From the NCBI RefSeq assembly GCF_900403705.1, contig NZ_OUNR01000001.1, forward strand, positions 744,001 to 808,000: DNA of 64,000 nucleotides. The letters are read 5' to 3'. Positions 32,290 to 40,647 of this stretch are shown one piece after another. The stretch is from Nitrospira lenta. GTDB taxonomy: Bacteria > Nitrospirota > Nitrospiria > Nitrospirales > Nitrospiraceae. Made by a program: the position numbers and the translations under genes. How positions within the stretch are numbered: the stretch's first letter is position 1; every line of letters starts with the position of its first letter. The notes below the pieces were generated by a model that was given only the letters and a program-made list of their open reading frames with translations, was not told the DNA's origin and made no database searches.

Positions 32290-34704
32290 CTAGAACAATC
32301 CCAGCGTCACACCGCCGTAAATAGCCCGACCGTAGCCGGAGAAAAAGGCCAACTGCCCCGCTGCTGCCGCATGCGTTTCGCCTCCGATGATCTGGCCGGA
32401 CGCGGCGTACTTCTTGTCAGCCACGTTGTCGATTTCAACGAAGAATTTCGCGAACCGGAACCAGTAATTCTTCACTTCAACATGCTTATGAATATTGACG
32501 TTGCCGATCATATAGGCGGGAATGCCGAACGTATTACTATTGTTCAAGACGTAGCTATTGTAGTAGCTGCCTTCCACCCAACCGCCCCAGCCGCTTTCGG
32601 CATGTTCGTACTCCACTTTGCTATTCAGCACATCGGTCGGCACGTTCGGCACCTTCTTGCCGTCACGGACTAAGAGTCCCACCGCCGTATTCGTCTGATC
32701 TGAAAAGTTGATGTACTTCGCGTCGATATGCGTGTAGGCCCCGGAGACGCGCAGCCCGGACAACGGGCGCCAGTCGTAGAAGGCTTCGATCCCTCGATAG
32801 CGTGAGGAGTCGGCATTGACCGAAGCCACATTCGTGCCCGACACGGCCCGGGAAATGATCTCGTCCTTGAAGATCGTCCAAAATCCGACGAGCTGAATCG
32901 TGAGATCTTTGGTCAGTCTCGATTCCGTTCCGATTTCTGTATTGAGATTTTTCTGCGGCTTCAAATCGAAGTTCGTGCCGGGCAACCCGGTGACCGGATC
33001 GCGGGTGAGATTACTAAACTGCGGGATCCCGTACCCCGTCGAAGCCCGGACCCAATGCCGGTACCCCTCGGCGGGCTTCCAGGTGAGCGACGCCTCGGGC
33101 GCCCAGTTATAGAAGGTACGATTGGCGTTGGCTCGCGTCCTCACAGACCCGGCTCCCAACCCAGCCGTGTTGTTGCATGGCGCTACGCCCGTTCCTACGA
33201 CAGCATCCGTAGACGAGCAGTAATTGATCGTTTGAACGCCGAGCTGCGACTGCTCAAACCCCAGTCGAATGGCCGCCGTCCACTTTGGGATGAACTCCAG
33301 CTCCTCGCCGAACCGGGCCCCGATATTCCGGATGTTCCCTCGGTTATTGGCCAACAACACGCCGCGAGTTCCCTGTCCATCACCCAGATTCTCGAATGTC
33401 TGTCCTTCCTGCTCCATGTTATTGAAGAAGAATCCGAGATAGCTCTTCAGCGGCATCTCACCCAACCGGCCGTCATGCCGCAAGTCCACATACATTTTAT
33501 AGTTGGGATTCACGTTATCGGATATCTGTGAAAACGTTTGATTGATATCCTTCACGTCATAGTCGCCTTCGATCGTCAGCACCGTATTCGCGTTCAGCTG
33601 GCGCTCGTACATGCCGCCGACGATCGTGCGACGATCGAAACGCCCCTGTCGCAGTGCCGTGGCATTCGCACAACCGGACCGGTATTGACCGGGGACGCAT
33701 GGCGTGAGCGCGCCGCCGGCCTGCCGATCGTCGGTCAGGAATTCCGCCTGGGTCAGCCTGGTCGGCACTCTGGTGTCCAACCAATTGGAGATCGCTTTGA
33801 AGTAGAAACTCTGCTTGTCGTCGATCTTGAACCGCAGATTGAAATTGACCGTTTGGGTCTTATAGGTGCTGTTCCGGATATACCCGTCTTCCTGCACGTT
33901 GCTGGCAAACATGGAGATATCGAGATGCTCGGTCTCCTGCCCTACCGCAAACGCCTCTTTGTGATACCCGTACGAACCGCCGGAGAAAAAGCTCTCAAAT
34001 CCGTTGATATCGCTGCCGCGGCGCGTCCTGAAATGGACCATACCGCCCAGCGCATAATTGTCGTACATGGATGAGGAGGCGCCGCGGATTGCCTCTACGC
34101 TGCGCATGAACCAGGGATCATGAATGTCGAGGCGGGAGAGTCCGTCCGACTGAGTCTGAATAAAGCCATCTTCATACATCTTGATGTCGCGCACGGCAAA
34201 GGTCGTCTTGGCACCTTGCCCGCGGATCATCATGCTGAAATCCCGTGGACCGTTCGCCTGGCGCATCACCACACCGGGCAGTGACTCCATCGACTCCTTC
34301 ATCGTGCGGGTCGGCTGCGAATCCGTCTCGGCCTGAATCGTCGAAGAGAGGGAGACTCCCTCCGGGCGTTTTTGGAATCGCTTGCTCACGATGCTCGTGT
34401 CCGACAATTCATATTCCGGCATCGCTCCGGCTGCCTCCGTCGCCTCTGTCTGTTCTGGCTTCACTTTTTCCGTCACGATCTTTGGCCGTTCTGCCGGCGG
34501 CACCCCGCTCTCCCGCCCTTTCTGAATCTCCTCCAGCTCCTGAAGAATTCCCTTGAGCTGCCCGCGCAGTTCCTGTTCACGCGGCAACGCCGTCGCCTCT
34601 GCGGAGTTCTGCTCCTGCGCCTGCGCGAGCAGCTGCCCCGCCGCGAGCGTTCCGATGACCGTCATGACGACTGCGATCCGACTGACACACGTAAACGACA
34701 CCAT
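32290..34704 (-). CDS. TonB-dependent receptor with an N-terminal helical extension
   Basis: An 804-residue receptor. After the signal peptide (ending AQA-QEQ) there is a charged helical segment (about 45-75, RGQLKGILQELEEIQ) before the plug, which is unusual. The plug has ESLPGVVMRQANGPRDFSM, IRGQGAKTTFAVRD and VEAIRGASSSMYDNYALGGMVHFRT. The barrel ends in a Phe. ATG 34704 has GAGAGGAG eight bases upstream. It is last in a run of HTH, tonB, BNR protein, TlpA and small protein D. The ligand is unknown; copper or another metal complex is possible from the neighbours. Confidence 0.9.
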   Translation of the reverse strand: MVSFTCVSRIAVVMTVIGTLAAGQLLAQAQEQNSAEATALPREQELRGQLKGILQELEEIQKGRESGVPPAERPKIVTEKVKPEQTEATEAAGAMPEYELSDTSIVSKRFQKRPEGVSLSSTIQAETDSQPTRTMKESMESLPGVVMRQANGPRDFSMMIRGQGAKTTFAVRDIKMYEDGFIQTQSDGLSRLDIHDPWFMRSVEAIRGASSSMYDNYALGGMVHFRTRRGSDINGFESFFSGGSYGYHKEAFAVGQETEHLDISMFASNVQEDGYIRNSTYKTQTVNFNLRFKIDDKQSFYFKAISNWLDTRVPTRLTQAEFLTDDRQAGGALTPCVPGQYRSGCANATALRQGRFDRRTIVGGMYERQLNANTVLTIEGDYDVKDINQTFSQISDNVNPNYKMYVDLRHDGRLGEMPLKSYLGFFFNNMEQEGQTFENLGDGQGTRGVLLANNRGNIRNIGARFGEELEFIPKWTAAIRLGFEQSQLGVQTINYCSSTDAVVGTGVAPCNNTAGLGAGSVRTRANANRTFYNWAPEASLTWKPAEGYRHWVRASTGYGIPQFSNLTRDPVTGLPGTNFDLKPQKNLNTEIGTESRLTKDLTIQLVGFWTIFKDEIISRAVSGTNVASVNADSSRYRGIEAFYDWRPLSGLRVSGAYTHIDAKYINFSDQTNTAVGLLVRDGKKVPNVPTDVLNSKVEYEHAESGWGGWVEGSYYNSYVLNNSNTFGIPAYMIGNVNIHKHVEVKNYWFRFAKFFVEIDNVADKKYAASGQIIGGETHAAAAGQLAFFSGYGRAIYGGVTLGLF

Positions 34705-34830
34705 GGCCCACACTCCTCTCCCGACAATGAATGATGATGAGACACAACTCCCCGCCACAGACACAGACTGCGTAAAACGCAGCACTGCCCGCACAGGGGA
34801 AGACCGATCGAACGATGTGATGATGAGGGG

Positions 34831-35139
34831 TTAGAAACGAGGCGGCGCCCGCGACGGAGAAAAATACGGGAAGAACAGCGATGACCGGATGGACGCGACG
34901 ACCAGCACAAACACCGCCAGAGCTAGCGGCTGTAACTCCGGCGCTGCGGATAAACCGTCAACCGGTTGATTGACCTGGCAAGCCCAGGCGCAGAGCAATG
35001 AGTGGGCCGCCCCGTCGCCATGGTGATGGGGCGCGCTCGGATACGCTTGATGCGTGAGCAGACAGGCGGCGGCACTAAACGACAAGGTCAGATAAACGGC
35101 GACGGTGGCAAGCGCGAGCGGGAGGGTCCACTTCTTCAC
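34831..35139 (-). CDS. Small R-A-P-P family exported protein, copy D
   Basis: A 102-residue protein: N-terminal membrane segment (about 5-28), AYPSAPHHHGDGAAHS, LCAWACQ, a second membrane segment, and the end SPSRAPPRF. It starts with a GTG at 35139 that overlaps the stop of the TlpA gene (GTGA), so the two are translationally coupled. It is 126 bases before the TonB receptor. The Cys pair next to a TlpA-type thioredoxin suggests that this thioredoxin may act on it. That is inference. Confidence 0.7.
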   Translation of the reverse strand: MKKWTLPLALATVAVYLTLSFSAAACLLTHQAYPSAPHHHGDGAAHSLLCAWACQVNQPVDGLSAAPELQPLALAVFVLVVASIRSSLFFPYFSPSRAPPRF

Positions 35140-35684
35140 TGGGCCGGTTCCATCGCCTGCCGAATCATCGCGACCGCCTCCGGGCTGTCCCACGCGCGCG
35201 GCCCGACCGCCCGCCCGAACAATGTCCCGTCGCGGCCGATCACGACGGTGGTCGGCAACCCGCGCACCAGAAAGGATCGCGACACTTCTTGATCTTCATC
35301 GAACAGCACCGGCAGCGCGACGCCTGTCTGCGAGAGGAACTGGGCGATGCCCTGGCGCTGCAGATCGGCCGTCACCGTCAAGAGGACAAACTTCTTCGGA
35401 TCCAACTGCTGCTGCAAACGGGCCAGCGACGGCATTTCCTCTTTGCAGGGCCCGCACCAGGTCGCCCAAAAGTTCACCAGCACGACTTTGCCCGCCAGGT
35501 CGCTCAACTTGACCCGCGCGCCATCCAACGACGTGAGTTCGAACGGGACAGCCTGCATGCCTGCGGGCATCCGGCTCATCTTGAGCGCGGCAACGGGATC
35601 GTGGGCAGACACGGCAGCCGCCCCAGCCAGACTGAGTATGGCCAGCAAGCCCGCAAGCTTCCATCCTTGCCGCACAACGCCCAC
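35136..35684 (-). CDS. TlpA-like exported thioredoxin
   Basis: A 182-residue periplasmic thiol-disulfide protein. It has a signal peptide (about 1-27, ending VSA-HDP) and a TlpA/ResA fold with FWATWCGPCKEEMPSL at about 75-90 and the cis-Pro loop RGLPTTVVI. Start GTG 35684 has GGAG seven bases upstream and lies right behind the stop of the BNR gene. It would reduce or exchange disulfides in nearby exported Cys proteins, most simply the coupled small protein D (C-A-W-A-C) or the BNR protein (C-V-C-C). Confidence 0.92.
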   Translation of the reverse strand: MGVVRQGWKLAGLLAILSLAGAAAVSAHDPVAALKMSRMPAGMQAVPFELTSLDGARVKLSDLAGKVVLVNFWATWCGPCKEEMPSLARLQQQLDPKKFVLLTVTADLQRQGIAQFLSQTGVALPVLFDEDQEVSRSFLVRGLPTTVVIGRDGTLFGRAVGPRAWDSPEAVAMIRQAMEPAQ

Positions 35685-35685
35685 G

Positions 35686-36975
35686 CTACGGCTCCTGTTT
35701 CGCGACGGCCTGAATTGCAGGCAACTGGATCGTTTGGACCACGATTCGGTGCGCCGGCATGGCATGCTCCATCCAGGCCAGCGCCGCAAGGCCTTGGGCA
35801 TTGATAGAGAGCGTCGGAGTTTGCCCCTTCTTCTCGTTCAATTTCTGCGGCACGCTGAAGGTCTGCCCGCGATCCAGCGACACCCGCATCACGACCTCGC
35901 GCCGGACCGGCGACTGCTCTTCCCACACGATGATCAGCCGGCCTTCGGGATCGACGGCCATCTGCGGATGGTCCGGGAAGGTGCCCTTGGAGAGATTCAA
36001 TTTCTGTTTCGGCGAAAACGTCTCGCCCTTGTCGTCTGAATAGGCGAGATAGACCGACGGCGTTTCGTCCGACCCTTCCGTGTACCAAACCACATAGAGA
36101 CGTCCCAGACGATCCGTCCCCACAGACGCGGGGCGATGGGGACAACCGGGAAAGACCCATCGATCATGGCCGACGATGACCGGGGCCGCGAACGTCTGGC
36201 CTCCGTCGGTCGACCGCGCCACGACGGTCTCGCGGAGATCGCCCGGAAGAATTTTGCGCCAGGCGACGTACAACGTACCGTCCGGGCTGCTGGTCATCGA
36301 CGTCCGGCAACACACGCAGGTGTTCTCATCAACCTTGAGATTCTTTTCCACCGTGCGACCTTGGTCGCTGGAACGCGTGGCAAACGTGCCGGATTCTTTC
36401 TTGCCTTCCCGCCCGTCGATCCAGGCCATATGGACAACGCCATCAGGCGCCACATGGATCGAATCAAAACTGTGACCGATGACTTGCTGATCGTCGTTCA
36501 CCAACACCGACGGTTGAAAAGTCCTCCCGCCGTCGGTCGACCGGCTCAAACGCAGATCATTGGAAAACGGCTTGTCCGCGGTCATCTTCGGATGGGTCAC
36601 GGCCCAGGTGATGAGCAGATCGTCGCCGGACAACGCGAGCGCCGGCGCTTCCTGACGGTTATAGGGCACCTCGCCAGGGCCATTCACCCGCACAACGTCG
36701 CCGAGAGAGTCCCCGGCCTTCTCGATGCGCGAGTAGAGCACGGTGCGGGTGTCCTTCTCCTCCTCAACCCAGGCAAGAGAGATCTGTCCCTGGCCGTCGA
36801 TCCGGACAGATGGGCCCACGACGCTCCGCACTTTGCGATCCGCCGTCGATTTAGGACCGAATACGAACGACGGCGCAGACTCCGCCGACGCGATCGCGGC
36901 ACAGAGCAACAGGCTGCCGGCGATTCCAAGACACCCGGCAATTCGACTTGTCATGATTTGCATCATGGGTTTCAT
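35686..36975 (-). CDS. Exported BNR/sialidase-type beta-propeller protein
   Basis: A 429-residue protein with a signal peptide (1-31) and five Asp-box motifs (S-T-D-G-G-R-T-F type) near residues 150, 205, 260, 315 and 365, which form a propeller. The key Arg/Tyr/Glu set of true sialidases is not evident, so enzyme activity is doubtful. An odd ENTCVCCRTS segment places three Cys close together, with PGCPHRP further on, so it may bind metal. It lies between tonB (9 bases) and the TlpA gene (2 bases), clearly in one operon. Confidence 0.85.
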   Translation of the reverse strand: MKPMMQIMTSRIAGCLGIAGSLLLCAAIASAESAPSFVFGPKSTADRKVRSVVGPSVRIDGQGQISLAWVEEEKDTRTVLYSRIEKAGDSLGDVVRVNGPGEVPYNRQEAPALALSGDDLLITWAVTHPKMTADKPFSNDLRLSRSTDGGRTFQPSVLVNDDQQVIGHSFDSIHVAPDGVVHMAWIDGREGKKESGTFATRSSDQGRTVEKNLKVDENTCVCCRTSMTSSPDGTLYVAWRKILPGDLRETVVARSTDGGQTFAAPVIVGHDRWVFPGCPHRPASVGTDRLGRLYVVWYTEGSDETPSVYLAYSDDKGETFSPKQKLNLSKGTFPDHPQMAVDPEGRLIIVWEEQSPVRREVVMRVSLDRGQTFSVPQKLNEKKGQTPTLSINAQGLAALAWMEHAMPAHRIVVQTIQLPAIQAVAKQEP

Positions 36976-36984
36976 GGATGGTTC

Positions 36985-38100
36985 CTATCCCGCGAGGCTA
37001 TAGACGATGGGCACATACACCGCCACTTCCGCCGCGCTCAACGCCTGTTTCATATGGATGGGACAGGCCAATCGAACGGTCTCCATCGCGGCGCGATCGA
37101 GCACCTCGTGGCCGGAGCTGCGGTGTACCGTGACATCGGCCAGATGGCCATCGGCACGGAGAATGACGCGCAACACGACCTTCCCTTCCGAACCGTTCAA
37201 ACGAGCCGAACTGGGATAGCGCGTCAGTTCTTTAATGCGCCGGCCGAGCGACTCCGCCAGCCAGGCATTGTCCGCCTTCGTCGCCGGTCGAACCGGAGCC
37301 ACACTCGCGACCACCGGCGCATCAGCATGGTGAGCCGGCGCCTGGACCGGAGCCGCAGCCGCTGAAACGGGAGCCGCAGCAGCCGGGGCCGGTTCAGCCG
37401 GAACGGATGCGGCCGCGACCACTGTTTTCGCCGGCGCCTCTCCGACCGCTGTAAGCGGCCGCCATTCAGGCGCCGCCTCTTCAGGAGACGGGCTCTCACG
37501 ATGAATCACCGGAGCCGCCTCCGCATGATGCGCGCGAGACGACGCGGGAGGCTCATACGCCTGCGCGGTGGCTACCGATTCGACCGGCGGCGCAACTTCT
37601 CTGGCAACAGGCGCCGGATGCGGCTCGCGCACCACCGGCTCAGACTTCACCACTTCTTGATGCTTGACCTCTTCTTTTTTTATCTCTTCTCGCTTAATTT
37701 CCTGCGGCTCAACCGGCTGGACCTTTGCCTGAACAATTTCCCGCACGGGCTCCGGCTTAGGCGGGACCATCGTCGGATGGACAATCTCAGGACTGTACGA
37801 AGTCGCTACGCGCGTCACAACCGTGTCAGCCGACGACTCTACCGGGGGCGTAGCCTGAACGGTCCGAACCGGTGTCGGTTTCGACGGTTGCACCGTCGGT
37901 GTGGACTGCGCTGTTTCAGGCTGAGGCACGTCCGGTGAAGGATGGACGAGCGCCACTTCCCACTGAAAGGTCTCTTCCTTGAGAACCGGTTGCACCTGAG
38001 CCGACAACACCAGCGCGACGCAGAGCGCCGCGCCATGGATGGCAAAAGATACGCCCCAGGCAGAATACGGCATGCCCTCATAATTCTCAGCAACCATCAT
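36985..38100 (-). CDS. tonB: TonB energy-transducer protein
   Basis: A 371-residue protein. It has one N-terminal membrane helix (about 15-35, with the S/H face needed for ExbB contact), a long Pro/Glu/Lys/Ala-rich periplasmic spacer (about 45-285) and a C-terminal TonB domain (YPSSARLNGSEGKVVLRVIL, then SSGHEVLDRAAMETVR). It would link ExbB-ExbD to the TonB receptors in this window. ATG 38100 has GAGG five bases upstream; the frame opens at a GTG at 38121. The spacer is longer than in E. coli TonB (239 residues in all). Confidence 0.93.
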   Translation of the reverse strand: MMVAENYEGMPYSAWGVSFAIHGAALCVALVLSAQVQPVLKEETFQWEVALVHPSPDVPQPETAQSTPTVQPSKPTPVRTVQATPPVESSADTVVTRVATSYSPEIVHPTMVPPKPEPVREIVQAKVQPVEPQEIKREEIKKEEVKHQEVVKSEPVVREPHPAPVAREVAPPVESVATAQAYEPPASSRAHHAEAAPVIHRESPSPEEAAPEWRPLTAVGEAPAKTVVAAASVPAEPAPAAAAPVSAAAAPVQAPAHHADAPVVASVAPVRPATKADNAWLAESLGRRIKELTRYPSSARLNGSEGKVVLRVILRADGHLADVTVHRSSGHEVLDRAAMETVRLACPIHMKQALSAAEVAVYVPIVYSLAG

Positions 38101-38179
38101 GGCAACCTCACTGAAGGACACAAAAAAGACTCAGCGCACCGATCATCCAACACATCCGCCGGCATCAGACCCTGCGCCT

Positions 38180-38419
38180 TCAGCCGACAGCAGAGCCTGC
38201 AGGAGACAATTCTCCTCGATGAACGAGCAGGCCGGAAGACACGTCATCCGTCCGATTCTGTTCAACCAGTTTCTCGATCGACCGGCTAAACACCCGCAGA
38301 CTGCCGCGACCGATCTTGGTGCCTTCCAACCGGCCCTGTTCCACCCAGCGGTAGATCGTCCATCGGCTGACGGCAAGCGCCGCAGCCGCCTCTTCGACAC
38401 GTAATAGTGGTTTATTCAT
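38180..38419 (-). CDS. Excisionase-type helix-turn-helix protein, copy 2
   Basis: A 79-residue protein with the same fold and core as copy 1 at 30538-30792: RVEEAAAALAVSRWTIYRWVEQGRL and KIGRGSLRVFSRS. About two thirds of the first 50 residues are the same. ATG 38419 has GAGAGG before it. It is the first gene of the run with tonB, the BNR protein, TlpA, small protein D and a TonB receptor, so it may regulate that run. There is no sensor domain. Confidence 0.86.
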   Translation of the reverse strand: MNKPLLRVEEAAAALAVSRWTIYRWVEQGRLEGTKIGRGSLRVFSRSIEKLVEQNRTDDVSSGLLVHRGELSPAGSAVG

Positions 38420-38496
38420 GGTCCTCTCACGTCCGGGTGCGGGAAGGAAACGGCACGTCCGCCTCCTTCCCCAGCCCTGGTGATAATTGTTCCGCC

Positions 38497-40077
38497 TTAC
38501 TCCGGCATCCCGTGATCGTCCAGCCGCTCTGCCAGCACTGTTGGAGCCGCCGATGAACCACCGGTCAAGGACGACGTCGCTTGATTGCCTGCGGCCACCG
38601 TACCGGGCGCATAGACCATCACACCACCGAGCGTCGATCCGAGTGCCCCAATATTCTGCACCGTCTGCTTGATCAGATTATCCGTCGCGTTAATAACGGA
38701 AATGGAATTGTCGGTACTGTTGGACACGGCAATGAAGGTCGCTGCGCCAGCGCCCTGCGCCAGCACATCGAAACTATGCGCACCGGTCGAGACTAGCGGA
38801 ATCTCCCTGAGGAGCGTGAGCGCCGCCGGGGTGGCGGTCAAGGTCGATGCGTCAAACGCGAACAGCCGGTCTTTCTTGGTGACCGTCGCGAGCGCCGAAT
38901 TCGCCGCAAGGATATAGAAGCGATTGCCGTCCGGCGAGAACTTGAACGCGCCGGGCGCGGTTCCATCTAAAGCAGGAATAGTGAAATCCGTGCGCACGGC
39001 GGGAGTAACGCTCAAATCCAGCACGCCCAGCTTCGTCCCCTGAGGCGCCGTCGTTTGCCCGCGCAACACGAGGAACCGCCCGTTCGGGCTGATGCCGAAA
39101 GCCGTATACGGCAATCCCGTCAGATCGAGAATCGGCGTGACGGTGAAGGTCACTGGATCGATTTCAGAAATCTCATGATAGCCTTCCTGAATGCTATAGA
39201 CTTTCTGGGTCAGCTTGGACCAGCGAATGCCGTGCGGCCCAGAGCCGTTAGGCGTAAACGCCGCGTTCGCAGCCGTGGTCGATTCATCATTGCACGTCGC
39301 CGGCACGGCTTCCTTGGCGGATCGGCAAAGATCGATACGGGCGATGACGCGTCGAAAATTGACGGATGTTTCGTCGCCGTCGATGACCGCGATTTCACCA
39401 GCCGTTTCGCTCGACACGAAGGCCCGCTTTGGCATGCCCGCGCCCGATGAGAACGCGGTCACCTTATGCCCATCGGCCAACAGGCAAGTCGTCCCCAAAA
39501 CAACAGGCGGAACCCCGCCTGGGCCCAGGTGGGAATTATGGATCACCGTCACCGATCCGCCGCCCTGCGCGGCGCAGTTGATGAGATCATCCCCCGGCGT
39601 CAACGTTCCCCCGGCATTGTCGCCGTCGTTCATGATCCAGACAATTTCTCCATCGTTCGAATCCCGGTACATATGTACCGGCCGCGTCCCCGCTGCCAAA
39701 TTTGCCTCATGGACAGGCTGGGCTCCTGTCAATGGATCGATCGCCGCAACCTTATTGGCGGCGGCCAAATTCAGGAACACCCATTCACCTTCAGAGAACT
39801 GCATGTCTCCCAACGCCACATTCTCGAACTTCGTCGCATCGATCTCGCCCAGCTTAGTGTTCCCCGTATCGCCCTTGAGCGCCACACTCACAAGCGATTT
39901 ACTCGTGGTGTTGTTTACAAACACGATCGGCCCTTGCAGCGCCGCGCTGCCGCCTGACGTCGCCACAGGGGCGCTGGAATCACCCGAGCTGCAACTGGCG
40001 AGGCCAATTAGCGCCAGACCGAGCAGACTGATCTTGGCATAGGTTGAATACTGCTTTTGTGCACTGATGAATCTCAT
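38497..40077 (-). CDS. Beta-propeller lipoprotein
   Basis: A 526-residue protein with a lipobox LIGLASC near residue 29, then a Ser/Gly-rich linker and a YncE-like propeller. Repeats are seen as IAVIDGDE, ISEIDPVTFTV, LGVLDLSV and ISVINATDN, each starting a blade. It likely sits in the outer membrane or on its surface, bound by lipid. Several Cys (INCAAQ, TTCLLAD, DLCRSA, ATCNDES) could make disulfides. It follows small protein E2. No enzymatic motif was recognised. A substrate- or metal-binding role is possible. Confidence 0.75.
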   Translation of the reverse strand: MRFISAQKQYSTYAKISLLGLALIGLASCSSGDSSAPVATSGGSAALQGPIVFVNNTTSKSLVSVALKGDTGNTKLGEIDATKFENVALGDMQFSEGEWVFLNLAAANKVAAIDPLTGAQPVHEANLAAGTRPVHMYRDSNDGEIVWIMNDGDNAGGTLTPGDDLINCAAQGGGSVTVIHNSHLGPGGVPPVVLGTTCLLADGHKVTAFSSGAGMPKRAFVSSETAGEIAVIDGDETSVNFRRVIARIDLCRSAKEAVPATCNDESTTAANAAFTPNGSGPHGIRWSKLTQKVYSIQEGYHEISEIDPVTFTVTPILDLTGLPYTAFGISPNGRFLVLRGQTTAPQGTKLGVLDLSVTPAVRTDFTIPALDGTAPGAFKFSPDGNRFYILAANSALATVTKKDRLFAFDASTLTATPAALTLLREIPLVSTGAHSFDVLAQGAGAATFIAVSNSTDNSISVINATDNLIKQTVQNIGALGSTLGGVMVYAPGTVAAGNQATSSLTGGSSAAPTVLAERLDDHGMPE

Positions 40078-40153
40078 GGGTCTGTTCCTTCCTCAATTCC
40101 TAGTCTCGATACTCACGTTATCTTTTGCCGGTTCAGAGAGGCCGTCACATCAT

Positions 40154-40471
40154 TCACACGGCCGGAGGGCCGCGAGGGATGGTTCCCGTTTGATGGGCCA
40201 CGGTCCGGGGGGACCGGCCTCCTGTATTCGCCAAATATCCGAAGGGGTCGAGCTGAGCGCCGGGATTTCTTCCGGCGGATGCCTGCGTATCAACCCCGTC
40301 GCAATGCCAGACGCAATGGCTCTGACTATGCTGGGCATGATGTGACGCTCCTTGCGGACAATGCGGCGTAGTCCATTGCGGCGTCAGACTGCCGTACGCC
40401 GCAGACACCGACCCCGCGACCCAGAGCAGGGCGCAAAACCCCACCAGCGCGCGGCCGACCGCTCTCTGCAT
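40154..40471 (-). CDS. Small R-G-P-P family exported protein, copy E2
   Basis: About 105 residues from ATG 40471, which begins a good signal peptide ending VSA-AYG. It then has HCPQGASHHAQHSQSHCVWHC, a polar middle and the end TIPRGPPAV. The motif is C-V-W-H-C in place of C-A-W-x-C. The frame extends upstream into a palindromic repeat, so starts beyond 40510 are not real. It lies 76 bases before the propeller lipoprotein gene. The weak ribosome-binding site lowers confidence in the start. Confidence 0.6.
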   Translation of the reverse strand: MQRAVGRALVGFCALLWVAGSVSAAYGSLTPQWTTPHCPQGASHHAQHSQSHCVWHCDGVDTQASAGRNPGAQLDPFGYLANTGGRSPRTVAHQTGTIPRGPPAV

Positions 40472-40523
40472 CAGGCCACTTCGACGCACTGTCGCTCGCG
40501 CACGCAGCATCCCGTCTCGCCCA

Positions 40524-40647
40524 GCAGGATACTCAAACAAGCCACCCAGCCAGGCCGCAGCAAGAGAAAAGGCAAGGCGTACGCTTCGGTACGTTGAGCT
40601 TCTGCGCGAAGCGAGAACGCCGCTGGCGGATTGTTTCAGCATCCTGC
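40524..40647 (-). repeat. Palindromic intergenic repeat (REP/MITE-like)
   Basis: About 124 bp with inverted ends: GCAGGATACTCAAACAAG at 40524 and the complement of GCAGGATGCTGAAACAA ending at 40647. The inside holds GGCGTACG and CGTACGTT-like palindromes. I recall near-identical blocks as common intergenic repeats in Nitrospira genomes. It starts right at the stop codon of the outer-membrane protein gene. Only one copy is in the window. Confidence 0.62.
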
